Positions 33,760-45,999 of a stretch of 64,000 nt of DNA are shown one piece after another. Below the pieces are notes generated by a model. The model searched no databases and had not been told where the DNA came from. It worked only from the letters and a program-made list of their open reading frames with translations. The DNA comes from Paratinospora sagittata (Eukaryota > Streptophyta > Magnoliopsida > Ranunculales > Menispermaceae), in contig CM069608.1 of assembly GCA_035771175.1 (NCBI GenBank), forward strand, positions 24,434,519 through 24,498,518. The letters are read 5' to 3'. Within the stretch, counting starts at the first letter, position 1; the number at the start of each line of letters is the position of its first letter. Both the position numbers and the translations under genes were made by a program.

Positions 33760-36395
33760 TTCAACCAAAAATCTCTCGCGTGTTCGACAGTGAAATGATG
33801 TTGGCCGACTTAAGATAAAAACTGTTTGATCTTTCAAGATTTTACGATTGACTTTTGTGCTCTGGACCTGCAAGGATGGTGACGATTGGTCATCGAAAAC
33901 ACTCTGATGCCTAAGTAAGACAATGAAACAAGGGAGTAAAAGTATGTAGAAATTTTTGGGTTTTAGAGCATACCTACTTTGGAGAATGAGCCCATTTTTT
34001 ATAGTTGAGGGGAAGTGGATCAGACATTAAATGCATTGTTCCATTCGTGGGAGCGATTTACGCCTTTCCTCATCAGGATTTAGCTCATGGTTCAATGTCT
34101 CTGTTGAACCAATTATCCTCATGTCCCTTACAAGAGTATGTCCCTTATGTGAAAGATATTTTGATGATTACAAATCACATTCTGTTTATAATAATATTGT
34201 ATACATGGCATATCTAATCCTACATGAAAGTTTCGAAGAACCAATAATGCTTGGTGAAGGTGTTGTCAAGATCCATCTGAAGACCATAATCACTTGAAGA
34301 ATATATATATCGTTATATGATTAGATTGTGTTTAGGATGTAGAATCTTTACTATCATATGATTCAGCAATATGCATGACTGGATGTTTTAGTCGAGTTGA
34401 TTTTTGATCATTTGCAATGAATTTTCTACGTTTGATTTGATCCGAAAATACCGAGATTTTAATCGTACTTATCGAGTTTTAAACAAAAAATCAAATTTGT
34501 TTTTAAGTGTCCATCAGGACACTAATACATCTTTTAGGATGCTAATGTCTTAGCAGTGCCCTCCTTGACTTTGTAAGTCAGGATGCTGATAAAACATTAG
34601 GACGTTGATAATGTTCAAGGTTGAAATGTACTTATTCTTCAGGACGCTTACTTCATCAGTAATGGCCTCATTTAAGTCAACCTGTGAACTTTTCAGGACG
34701 TTGATTTAGTATCAACTCGTTGATTGTTTTTTGAGTTTTAAATGTTTTAATCTTTAAAGATGTTGATAGTTATAAGTTGGAAAACGTTCAAGACGCTACT
34801 TGAACAAGGGAATCCTTACTTAAGAACCAACTTAGTAACTCTCAGGACACTAATCATTCTTCAACGTACTTATTATTTTTACGAGTTAAAAATATCAGGA
34901 CACTTACTCGTTAGTAGCGCCCTCGCGACTTTAAATATTTTTAAAACAAGGCAGGACGCTAATTGTGGATTAGTGCCCTCATGAAGTTTAGTCATTTTAA
35001 TCGCTAAGTAAGTAAGGAGGTAGCGCCTTCACGTCACTGTTCAGCAGGACGGTAATGGTCCATGAGCGCCCTCAAAGGAACAAAACGACAAAGTTGATAT
35101 TATGCGTTAGGACGCTAATTCAACACTGTCACTGTTCCGACACTTATACTTTTTCAGAACTGTGCAAAACTTTTCAGAACCTTTTGAATCATTTCAGAAC
35201 GTTCTAATACTTTATCAGAACATTCCTTTTTCATGAAAGATCAGAAGATTCAGGTGTTGTCGCCATAATTACATAGAGCTGAATCGATCTGTTTTGGAAA
35301 AGAATGTGTTCGTTGTTTTTAAAATGACTTTGTGCACCAAAATTACCAAGTCCATTGCTCCACTGCTATTTCTATATATATATGCTACCTTAGAGTAGAA
35401 TAAACATTGATTTATCAAATACAAAAAATGAAAACCATTGAAAACGTTTTAACAATTTCACTTGTGCAAAAACTTTTGGAAGTTAGTCTTCTACTCACTA
35501 TTTTAAACTCGCGATCTTTAAAATTACATTAAGTCTTCTGGATTAGTTGATCTTCATCTATATCTTTTCATAAATCCATCTAAGAAGATGAAAACTTTTC
35601 TAACCAGTTTTCAGCTGAACTTCATCATACATATTTTGTTGAATATGTGGTAATAGAAGGTTCAATCCAAAGCTTCATAAGTATCACTTTGATTCTAAGG
35701 GAATCATATCTCATCTTGTATTTTGATATTAGTGACTGGTTTGTCATTGGGTTAGAGCAAGATTCCTCAAAGTTGTAACAGACATTCTCACACCCGAAAG
35801 TTAAGAAAAGGTTTTTCTCACATCCAAAAGTTGAGAGAAGGTTCTTCTCACACCCGTAAGTTGAGAAAGCATAACGGTTATTCTCACTCTCGTAAGAAGA
35901 TCCTTAGTGGAGTTTAGACAAATCCTAACTGCAGAGGTTAGGTAGTGGATGTAGGCGAGGCCAAACCACTATAAATACTATTTGTACTTCCTCTTTCACT
36001 GTCATTGTGTTTATATGTTATACTCTATTTAATATGTTTTCAATATTTCATACATTCTAAAGAAAGGTTAAAATCTGCTAAGTGTCCAATTCACCCCCCT
36101 CTCGGACATATCTGGGCCAGTAGTCTCGAGATCTGTTTTGTACGGTGTCTATGTTACGACCAGTGTGTAGGATTTGGTTTTATTGATTAGGATCTAAGAA
36201 GTATTCTTGACCAGGGATGGAACTCGCCATGGCCGAGGGATGTTCCTTGGCCAAGGTCGAGGAGTGTTTCTCGGGCGCGCATTGATGTACTTGGTTCCAG
36301 TTCGCGACCCAAACTTTTGACTGTATTTTTCCCAGTTTTAATTTAACTTTCGGTTCACATTTTTCTTTCCTATTCGCCAAGTTTTGGGTTTAACA
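33760..36395 (-). mobile_element. 5' LTR of element X, split by solo LTR A
   Basis: Minus strand from TGTTAAACCC at 36,395 to about 33,760, interrupted by 34,102-36,122. Excising that insertion and one GTCTC restores collinearity with the other LTR (20,847-21,497). The inner boundary is approximate; only 33,905 onward has a partner to compare with. Confidence 0.75.
34102..36122 (+). mobile_element. Solo LTR of copia family A, TSD GTCTC
   Basis: Starts TGTTGAACC at 34,102 and ends GGGCCAGTA at 36,122 (mutated from the family's CCAACA). Perfect duplications GTCTC lie at 34,097-34,101 and 36,123-36,127. It holds the GGACGCT array (about 34,510-35,070), a TATATATATA box near 35,369 and the short hairpin array (about 35,781-35,900). 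The ORFs at 34,005-34,297 and 34,760-34,984 are repeat readthrough. Confidence 0.92.
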
Positions 36396-37234
36396 AACCC
36401 CTTTTCTATAATACGATTAAAGATCATTAATAAGCATAGGGAGCATAAGTAAGGTTTCCTTAGATGGGTTGGAGAAGTGACCTTTAAGGTCTTCTCATAA
36501 TTGCTAAAAATCTAAATTTTTAAACTAAGCCTAATCATCTCCAAGGAAGTTAATGGAACTTTAGATAATGTTTGAAGAAGACCACTATAACTATTTAAAT
36601 GTGTTGTGTTTTAAAATGATATGTCATTACCCTAAAAATAAAGGAAAGATGGACTTTCATTGAACTTTCATATTGCTATTAATTTTATTCCATTTGCTAT
36701 GATCATGAGCATAAAAATATATATGAGCAATTCAACCAATTTAATTCAAAACAAGCTCACATTAACGAAGATATTGTATCATGATCAAAAAATTCTTAAA
36801 GTAATAAATAAATGAATATATTCTTGAAGCACATACCATTTAATACAAGCATACATTCTTATGATATAATAAATGCATAAAATATGCTTTGAACAAGTGA
36901 ATAAGAAATATACAATATAAGCATGTTCACCAAGATGAATGGAAGTAATAGATATGAAATTCAAGTCATACTTCCAGATAGCATACCTAGTATGCTTTGT
37001 ACCTTTCAAACATTGAACAATATGATTTATCATTCAAACATGTTCTATGTGATCAACCACTTTTAGGTAATCATAGGAATTATAAATTAAAATCCTTTAA
37101 TCAAGCCTAAATACTTCCAAATGTCATAAAAAATATAAATAAGCACATATGACAAGAAATAAACAGATATTGCCTAAAGTGTTCAAGGCCTATAGATTAT
37201 AGGCAAAAGGATGTAGCATATGGTTCAAAACTAT
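36396..37234. other. Unassigned AT-rich sequence
   Basis: Lies between the outer edge of X and the Athila-like LTR. No gene or defined repeat seen. Its texture (repeated AAGCATA words) resembles the non-coding interior at 48,500-49,600, but I could not establish homology. Confidence 0.4.
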
Positions 37235-38627
37235 TGGTGAGTTAGGTATTTAGGGATGTTTTTGAGTAGGTTTTAGATGATATTTAGGTTAGTTTATTCA
37301 TTTATTAGGATGGTTTATGTTACTTTTGTTTTAGTTATTAGTTTAGTCAATTTTTGATATATGATGCTTTATTTCAGTTTTTACTTTTATAAGTTGGTTA
37401 AGTAGATTATATAAGTGTGTTACTCATTTGTTTTGCTTTGTTTTGTTGGTGTTTAGATGTGTTGAAAGTGAATTTGGATGATGGAAACATGTTACACAAA
37501 GTTAGAATGAAGAAACATGCACCTATCAAGCCAAGGAACAACAAAAAAATGGCAAAGTTCACAAGCATAAAAAGTACCAAAATCTAGAGAATGGGCGTCG
37601 CGGCGCCGGGGGACAAAAGAAGAGAAGACACAGACCGATAACTGGTCACCGCGGCACCAGGGCCTGTTCGAAATAAGAAAGTTGAAAGATTAAGTTGTGT
37701 GACTTTGGGCTTTCCATTTTGAGATCCTATTGGCTTGTGCCTATAGATACTTAATTGATTAAGGTTTCTAAGGCATCATAGCGAGGAGAACAAGACAAGA
37801 CGGCTCGAAATGAAGCGGAGAAAAAGATCTTGAAGTTGGAGACAAGGGAGAGATATTCACATCTAAGGCGTTCCTAGTTTGATTTCTATGTTCATGTTTA
37901 AGTTTATAGCCATGTTTTCTGTTTCTATCTTTCAAGTTATGAACTAAACTATTATTCTAGAAGATAGATGGATTCGATACTAGATGCTATGTTTGAAGAT
38001 TTGATTTTTTTAAATCATTAATTGATTTTTTATAGTTTATTTATATTTTTCATTGCTTAATGCTTTTGATCTCTTTGCCACAAATTGAATGTTCACAGAC
38101 TTGGGGGTCGGCACTCAAGAGAGGGTTCCTAAAGTTGGATCAAGGGAAATATAACCTAAGATTATCATAGAATCGAGCGATTTATGATATCTTTTGAAGT
38201 TGTAGGAAAAATCACAAAGTGTAATGAGTCGCTAGGGCTTTGCTTTTTATTGAGAGATCGAAATGGTTTCCTCGATGATATGTTCTAATTCATTACTCGA
38301 GAGAAGGAATTAGTTATTCTAGGATTTTTTACTTACAAATACAAAGAATGTATTGATTATAAACATATCTAATCTACATAGTTAACGGTTAGGTGAAGTG
38401 GAACCTCTAGGCTTTCCTATCTTGATATCTATTCATTGTTTGATTGCTTATCTATTTACTTTTCTTTAATTTCTCAATTGCTTGAATCATATTTTGATTG
38501 TTTAGATCACGTTAAAAATTGGCGAAAACGATATTAAGTAAAGAGTGTATAATCCTAGAGGACGACAACTCGATTCTTATCGGTTTATTACTACATGACG
38601 TCGTACGCTTGCGGTTGATAGTGAACA
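37235..38627 (+). repeat. 5' LTR of the Athila-like element
   Basis: Starts TGGTGAGTTAGG (TGATGAGTTTGA in the 3' copy) and ends near GTGAACA at 38,627. It carries a GGCGCCGGGG block near 37,604 that is partly conserved in the 3' copy. No coding sequence. Confidence 0.7.
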
Positions 38628-38633
38628 AGTTTT

Positions 38634-38652
38634 TATCACCGTTGTTGGGGAT
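38634..38652 (+). promoter_or_regulatory. Decayed primer binding region (Athila type)
   Basis: TATCACCGTTGTTGGGGA resembles the TGGCGCCGTTGCCGGGGA block that follows Athila/Tat 5' LTRs. Confidence 0.6.
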
Positions 38653-38751
38653 TGTTTCACTCTATTTTTACTAATATCATTAGTAATTGATTTAGATTTT
38701 AATCTAGATTTTTTCTGGAATTTTTCAATTTTTTCTCTTTGTTTATATTTT

Positions 38752-40055
38752 GTGGGCTATTTGAGGTTTATGCGGCGAACAAGAAGTTTTGAGGTAGTGC
38801 CACTAAATCCTGAGATTGAATGTACATTCGGACGTTTAAGAAGAGAAAGAAGACTTGAACAAGAAGCAATGGACGTCAGAAACAACCAATTACTTCTTAG
38901 GGACTACTTCAAGCTGGTTATTCAAGACAATTATTCTAGAATAGTTAGAACACCCATCAATGCAAACAACTTCGAGGTGAAGCCAGTGTTTATAACAATT
39001 GTTTAGCAACATCAATATGGGGGTTCTCTAATAGAAGATCCAATGATCCACATTCAATCATTGTTGGAGAAACGCGACACTATCAAGATAAATGGCATAA
39101 GTGAAGAGACTATCAGATTGATGTTATTCCCATTCTCTTTGAAGGATAAGGCCAAGGCTTGGTTGCAAAAGATGCAATCTGAGAGTATTGCTACTTGGGA
39201 AGAGTTAGTTCAATTTTTTTTTCAAAAGTTCTTTCCACCGGCAAAGACGACCCAATTGCGTGTTGAAATTGGGCAATTCAAATAATTGGAGACCGAGTCA
39301 CTGTATGAATCTTAGGAATGGTTCAAAGAGTTGTTGAGGAAGTGTCCACAACATGTTTTTCAAGTGTGGATGCAAATTCAAATGTTCTACAATGGGATGA
39401 TTGTTCCTACACGGACTTTAGTGGAAGCGGCAGGTGGTGGTACTTTGTTGGGAAAAACGGTAGAGGAAGCACTCCATTTATTGGAAGAAATGGCTTCCAA
39501 CACTTGTGAGATTCCTAATGAGAGGTCTTTGGTGAAGAAAATGGCTGGCGTGTTTGAGGTTGATCCCATTACAGCGTTGTCGGCGCAAATGTCAACTTTA
39601 TCTCATCAAATTGCTTCAATACACAAAACACAACCCTCCATTGAAAAAGTGGCGGCAACAAGTATGGGGTATTCGAGAGTAGATGCCATGGAAAAACAAG
39701 TGAGTTATGTGAATAATAGGGGTTATAAGAGTAATGCTTTAATTCCAAGTCAGTATCATTCGGGGAATCAAAATCATGAAAATTTCTCCTACTCAACACA
39801 AGAAATGTTTTACAACTTCCAACAAGCATACCTATGCAAGCACAAGAGAAGAAACCTTCTTTGAAAGACCTTTTGAATGGTTTTATAGCGGAGTCTAAAT
39901 CAAGGCCTGACAAGACTAAATCAAGAATAAATAATTTGGAGGCTTCAGTGAAGAATATTGAGGTTCAAATTAGGCAACTTGCTTCAGCTATTAGTGCCCA
40001 ACAAAAAGGCTCATTCCTTAGCCATACTTTAAGAAATGTAAGGCGATTACTTTAA
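38752..40055 (+). pseudogene. Athila-like gag pseudogene
   Basis: One frame is readable from about 38,761 to 39,864 with stops at 39,004, 39,283 and 39,313. The N-terminus is Arg-rich. The gag domain (about 39,043-39,560) contains LPFSLKDKAKAWLQ-type, WEELVQFFFQKFFPPAK and ERSLVKKMAG motifs. A frameshift near 39,830 moves the Ser/Lys-rich tail (39,834-40,055) to another frame. Relatives have Gln codons at the first two stops and Trp at the third, consistent with C-to-T and G-to-A changes. Gag would form the particle; this copy is inactive. The ORF's apparent start codon is uncertain. Confidence 0.82.
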
Positions 40056-40201
40056 GAAGTTATTCCAAAAGAGTTGTGTAAGGAAATTACTTTAAGAAGT
40101 GGCAAACAAATTGAAAGGGTTGATGTACAAAACAAAAACAAGAAACCACCCTTACATCATCATCATCAAGTGATCAAGAAAATGAGTCGAGTCAAGAGGA
40201 G

Positions 40202-41347
40202 ATGAAGAAAGATGAACCAAAGAAGAGGCCATACCAGCCGGGTTCCATCACCTTTCCGTCCTATTCTCAAACCCCCGTCTACCATTCCCTCAACGTTTTC
40301 AGAAGAAAAAAGCTTGATGAACAATTTGCAAAATTTTTGAAAATTCTCAAGAAAATTTATATCAATATTCCTTTAACAAATGTGTTGGAGCACATGCCAA
40401 ATTATGTTAAATTCGTGAAGGATGTGATGTCGAAGAAAAAAAAGCTTGAGGAGTATGAAACGATGAAGCTGACAGAGGAATGTAGCGCCATTCTTCAAAA
40501 GAACCTTAGAAATTGAAAGATCCAAGGAGTTTTACTATACCTTGCACTATCGGGACTTCTATTTTTGATAAAGTTTTATGTGATCTAGGTGCAAGTATTA
40601 ATTTTAATGCTTTTGTCCGTTTTTAGGAAATTGGGACTTGGCGAGGTGAAGTCGACTACCATATCATTGCAGTTGGCGGATTGTTCTCTCACTTATCCTC
40701 GAGGTATCATTAAAGATGTTTTGGTAAAAGTGGACAAATTCATTTTCCCTATTGATTTTGTGGTGCTTGATATGGAGGAAGATGGAGACATTCTTTTGAT
40801 ACTTGGGAGGCCTTTCTTGGGTACCAGACAAGCATTGATAGATGTGGACCGTGGTGAGCTGACTCTGAGGGTTAATGTGGAAGAGGTGATGTTCAAAATC
40901 TACAACACACCCAAACTTTAAGAGAAGATGAGCACTTGCCACCAAATAGAAGTGCATGGAGGTTCTGTTCAAGAGATTCTTATGGATGAAACACCAACTG
41001 ATCCGCTGGAGCAATATATTGTCAAAGTGGAGAATCTAGATAATCCTCTTCCAAAGAAGTGGGTGGACCCTTATTTGATGTATCATGTTGAAGAGGACAA
41101 GTTGCTGCATAGTTTAGGGGAGCTTAAGTGCATAGATGGGTATCTTCTTCGAGCCAAGAATCAACGATTGAAGGAATATTATGGCCTAGACGAAAGGAAT
41201 GTGAAGGTCATTCTTCTTGATGATCCACCTCGAAGAGATGAAGATGATAGTCGGGCTGAGGACTTTAAACTAAGCACTTGTTGGGAGGCAACCCACTGGT
41301 TTTACAATTCGTTAATTTTGTGTTATTTATTTTTATTTAGTTTGTAG
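40202..41347 (+). pseudogene. Athila-like protease region and conserved tail
   Basis: 40,202-40,516 is a basic linker (YVKFVKDVMSKKKKLEEYE). The protease active site DLGASIN is at 40,582 in another frame; a frameshift near 40,620 leads into ISLQLADCSLTYPRG, FPIDFVVLDME and LILGRPFLGTRQALIDV (40,589-40,921), the hallmark of Athila proteases. A third open piece (40,928-41,347) has an acidic domain ending in LSTCWEATHW. The DNA there, near 41,270-41,300, includes CACTTGTTGGGAGGCAACCC, a block widespread in Athila-type elements. No reverse transcriptase follows. Confidence 0.8.
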
Positions 41348-43029
41348 TTATTTTTCCTTACCATAGATTATATTATTTCTTTTATTTCTTTCTTAGGTTC
41401 TAACTCAAGTTTGGGGGTCCTCTTTCGAGCTATATGGAGGGGGAGATAAAGTGCATAATGTGAAAACTACAACCCTTGGGGTTCAAGGGGTTTTCGAAAC
41501 CTTTCTTACTTTACTTCCATCTATTCTCTTATTCTTTGTTTCTTGTGAAACATTGAGAACAATGTTTTAAGTTTGGGGAGAGAGTTAAATTTTTTTATTT
41601 TTGTTCTGTCATGGTGAGAATATGTGTTAGTTTTTGTTAGGATACTTGTTTGTTTTATGGTGTAGAGTAGGTTAGGATGTCATATTCTTTCACAAATTTT
41701 GATTTGATTTTATCTTTTTATGGATGGCCAATGATAAGAAAACATTTATTTAAACATGACTCTAGGAGATGTAGAAAGAAATTTATAAGTTTGTGTGCTT
41801 GATTCAACCTTTAGCTTTGTTTTGTTAAAAATTATCTACATGTCTAACATGGTTATAATTATGGAATCATGACTTGTTTGGATTGGACTTTTGTAAGTAA
41901 GTTATATTTTTAGATCTCTATGAATTCTAGAACATGTTTGATCGCCACTCGAGGCGAAATCCTAGAGAACATGCCATGAAGAAGATGATTTAGGCCATGT
42001 TTGGATAGTTTGAGCCATAAAGCCTACCTATATTTTAATTATATCCTAGACGCCCATTTTGAGCCCTTTTAACCTTTTCCTTGTCACCCATGAAATAATT
42101 AGTTTGAGCTTACATGTTTAATATCCTGTTTTTCACCCTATGCACCTTTATACACTTTGAGTATGTTGGAGTGTTCATATTTTTTAGGGTTGAATGTGGG
42201 AATGAAAGGATGAAAAGAAGATGATGAAGAGGAGTATTATTAGGTTTGGAAGTTTGCTTGTTTTATGGGCTTTATATGAAAAAAAATGAATGAAGAAAAA
42301 TAAATAAAGAAAGAAAGAAAATGATGCTATGCCTGTGTGTTGGAAAGAAACAAGTTTGGGGGTGTAGTTGTTCTTTGAATGTAGTTGAAAGCAAATAATA
42401 ATAATGGGGATTGAGTAGAAGGATCTGAATATTTGAATTTGGGTATATGTGTTGAAATTGGGTTTTTTGGATTCTATATGTAATGTTCTAGATGTTTTGA
42501 AAATGGTCAAAGTGTTTAGGGTGTATTGAACTTAAAATCTTTCTATTTTTCCCTACCTTTGAACTTTGGCCTTACAATGTACAACCTATGAAAGGCCTAT
42601 TGATTCCGAATAGTATGTGATCTACACTAGTGGAGAGTGATGTGAAAGACTTGCCTATTGAGTTCATTTTAAAAAAAATATACTTTGAGATCATATGTAT
42701 TTTATACTAGCTTGCACTTGTCTAAGAAATTTATGAGTGGTTTTATGAGATTGACTATGTATTGGTGTGTTTGAGAATGGAAGATGAGGCTAGGTAAGAG
42801 GTTGGATTAAAATTTTAGACATCTCTAATACTTTTGAAATTTTTTGACGAGTTATTATCTTTTCAATGTGATCTTAGAGGCCATGGTGATGATCCCCATA
42901 CAATTTTTCAAATCAAATTTTAATTTGTTTGAGAATATGATGTTAGAATGTGATTTGGATTTGTTAGTTGAATTTTAGTTTTGCTTTCCCTTTGCTCGGG
43001 ACGATCAAAGTCCTAAGTTTGAGGGTATT
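41348..43029 (+). other. Non-coding 3' region of the Athila-like element
   Basis: T- and G-rich sequence with several AAGTTTGGGG-type words (near 41,407, 41,570 and 42,350) and a purine tract ending at 43,029, GTTTGAGGGTATT, that serves as polypurine tract. No ORF with recognisable motifs. Confidence 0.6.
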
Positions 43030-43621
43030 TGATGAGTTTGATATTTAGATATGTTTTTTAGTAGGTTGTAGATGATTTTTAGGTTACTTTATTCATTTAT
43101 TAGGTTGGTTTATGTTAGTTTAGTCAATTTTTTATATATGATGCTTTATTTCGATTTTTACTTTTATAGGTTGGTTAAGTTGATTATATAAGTGTGTTAC
43201 TCTTTTTTTTTTTGCTTTGTTTTGTAGGTGTTTAGATGTGTTGAAAGTGAATTTGGATGATGGAAACATGTTACACAAAGTTAGAATGAAGAAACATGCA
43301 CCTATCAAGCCAAGGAACCACAAAAAAATGGCTTAAGTCCACAAGCATAAAAAGTTCCAAAATCTAGATAATGGGCACCACGGTGCCGGGAGAAAAAAAG
43401 AAGAGAAGACATGGACCAATAACTGGGTGTCGTGGCGTCCATTGTGGGCTTAGCGGCGCCTGGGCCTTTGCAAAATTAGAAAGTTGCGGGATTAAGTTGT
43501 GCGACTTTTTGAGTTCCTATTGACTTGTGCCTATATATACTTTATTGATTAGGGTTTCTAAGGCATCATATAGAGGAGAACAAGGCAAGACGGCTCGAAA
43601 CGAAGCAGAGAAGAAGATCTT
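43030..43621 (+). repeat. 3' LTR of the Athila-like element (truncated)
   Basis: Matches the first part of the 5' LTR and stops at 43,621 in the middle of the shared phrase GAAGATCTTGA. Confidence 0.8.
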
Positions 43622-45999
43622 GAGTGTATTTGCATGCTTTAAAGTTGTTTAAGGTGTGCATAAAGTTTTGGAATGATCAGAGACCCATTCGACACCTAAA
43701 CATGTCGAGAACGGTGTTTTGGATCAATGGAGCTCGCTCCATGGAAAACGAAATTTATGTCACTGATTACATCAATGTATTGATCTCCTATATTCGTGGT
43801 CCGATTGAGCTGAAATTTTGCCAGAATGTTGGTAATTGACTCATAAAAATTTTGAACGGTTAAGATGTTAATTTGGTGAGTCGTTTGCAAGAAATTGATT
43901 ATCTAAGTCCAAGTAATTGTAGCAGGAAAATCTATTTTTTGACAGTTTTATGTGTGGGCCCAAACTCTTCTATAAAACCAACCAACACCTAATTTTCGAC
44001 TCATTTGCACTTTTTTCACTCAGAGAAGAGAAAAGAGCTAGAGAAGAGGAGAGGAAGGGAAAGTTAGGGTTTTTGCTCAAAAATCTCTAAGGTTTGCACA
44101 TTTTCCTTGTTTTATTCCTTGAATCTCTTTAGTTCTTGCTTGAGTGTTGTATTTTGACCTAAGCAATGCTTTGGGCTTTCAGTAGAGGGTGTTCCAGACC
44201 AAGGGTTACTTTGTAAGTATGTTTTTAGTGTTCAATGGAGGCCATTAATGCCATTTTCCCCAATTTCTCACTTGGATTTGGTGGAACCCTTTGTAAATGG
44301 ACCTACACTTGGTTCATGGCCTTAGACTTTCCCAAATGGCTTGCATGTCATCTATGTTAGGCTTAGGGACACTAGAAATTGATCCATGTATTTTGTTAGA
44401 GATTTCCATGGTGAAATCATAGGGTTTAGTACAAATGGCCCTTGCTTGGTTCATTGATCTAGGGTTATGAACAAGCCTTGCATGTCAACTATGTTGACCT
44501 AGGGGCATTGTTGATGAACCCATGATGCAAGATTAGTATTTTACTGAGCTGAACATGGTGACTTAATGTAATTTTGGCCTAGGCCATGTAATTTAGGAAT
44601 TTGAAATGAATTTGGGGATTTGCCCAAATTTGGGGATTTGCCCAAATTTGGGGATTTTGACCTAATTGATGTCAATTGATTAAATTGGCATGAAATTAGT
44701 CTAATTATGATTGAATGCCTTGTAAAATAGTGATTGGATCAACCTATTGCATTCAATTGGGTTAAATGTGGGTTAATGTAGTGTTAAATAGTTAAATTGA
44801 GCAATATGGAATTGGCTCATGTGTTAGACTATTTTAGAATCTTAATTGGCTTTTGATTTGGGTTTAAACATGGTTGTTTAGCATACTTTAAGACTGATTT
44901 CAGTATTGTATAAACCATGTTATTTTAGGATTTTGTGGTTGATCTAAGTAGCCCAAATAGTCAATTTGAGGTCGTGGCGCTTGGGGTGATTGTGGCATCC
45001 AAGTGCTTTCTTGTGGAATTAGAAATTGGATTGGCTAAGTTTAGCCAATCAAGTTGTGAGTGTCTCTTTACATTTGAATTTCTATATGTGGCATTGTATT
45101 ACATAAATTGATTTGAATTGATATCTATAAGTGTTATGCATGTTTTAATGTTCCATGAAATGAATTTGAGCATAGTCTATAGGGTTAGCAATTTGGTTAG
45201 GTCTCCTAGTTGTGATTTCCCTTAGGAAGTCTCGTAAGTATACTGGTGATCCCCAGTTGTGGACCTGGCATAGGGTTTGTATGGCTTGTGTATAGGTAGG
45301 ATAGCTTAGGCTGGTCCTACGTACTGCACGACTCCAGAAATCCTACTAGAATACGAGTATTGTTTGGTCGGATTGGGCGCTGTGTGTCGTGCACTAAGCC
45401 TTTGATCACCCTTGCTCAGGAGGTGTTAGGGTTGCATTGGCATGTTTAGAAAATGATATGCATTGTCTTGTTTATGATATGACGCATTACATTGGCATGT
45501 ATGTAATCTTGTTTCATAACCATATTATTTCAAATGTTTTTTTATGATATTGTCATGTTTTATATAAATGCACGTATACTGCCACTTGTAGAAGACATCC
45601 ACTGACCTTATTGTAGCTCACACCTCATCCGTACCATTTCAGGTTCGGATATGAAAGGGAAAGGGAAGGCTTGATTGCGGAGCACTCCCTTGGTATTTCT
45701 GATGTACGTGTTATACATTTTTGTATTTTGATATTATGTACATGAGAACACCTAGTATATGTATACTTAACATATAGATGGGATGTGTTTGGTTTTGTAT
45801 TAATTTGTGGACTTATGAAATTTTATACTTGGAAATTTTGGAGATGCAATATTTTTATTTATTGTTGATGATTATGTTTAGATGGATATATTTATAGGAT
45901 TGTGTTTTATTGGGATTCGTGTTATATTAGGCTGATAGGACGTCGGGTGTACCCGGGGGTTCTGTGCCAATCATAACGTCACAAATAGTGGGTCGTGAC
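43622..45999 (+). mobile_element. Truncated Tekay-like LTR Y3
   Basis: Aligns with Y2 (inverted) from its phrase GAGTGT...TTGC and with Y1. It ends AGTGGGTCGTGAC at 45,999, lacking the final A. The 5' end is missing at the join with the Athila-like LTR. Includes a local duplication of TTTGGGGATTTGCCCAAA near 44,612-44,655. No target duplication. Confidence 0.82.

Larger units (their letters stand above)
20847..36395 (-). mobile_element. Tat-lineage element X, pol deleted, with two nested insertions
   Basis: Minus-strand order: 5' LTR (36,395 to about 33,760), primer site, gag and protease (33,691 to about 31,550), a tandem-repeat zone, an antisense gene (21,959-30,740), a polypurine tract (21,513-21,498) and the 3' LTR (21,497-20,847, truncated). 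Reverse transcriptase, RNase H and integrase are missing. A copia element (22,020-28,913) splits the antisense gene and a solo copia LTR (34,102-36,122) splits the 5' LTR. The architecture of a gag plus an opposite-strand ORF near the 3' LTR is known for Tat-lineage elements. Confidence 0.78.
37235..43621 (+). mobile_element. Athila-like Ty3/gypsy element, gag-protease only, 3' truncated
   Basis: 5' LTR 37,235 to about 38,627; decayed primer region; gag and protease 38,752-41,347; non-coding 41,348-43,029; 3' LTR from 43,030, truncated at 43,621 by Tekay-like LTR Y3. No reverse transcriptase, RNase H or integrase is present between protease and LTR. The LTR copies share long stretches (for example 37,440-37,600 with 43,210-43,370). 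Athila assignment rests on the gag and protease motifs. Confidence 0.8.

Noticed and set aside
33905..33905. Inner end of the X LTR at TGATGCCTAAG (33,905)
   Set aside because: The primer-like TGTCGTTTGTGGGGA block lies 150 bases further in, so the LTR most likely extends to about 33,760; the partner LTR is truncated there by Y2.
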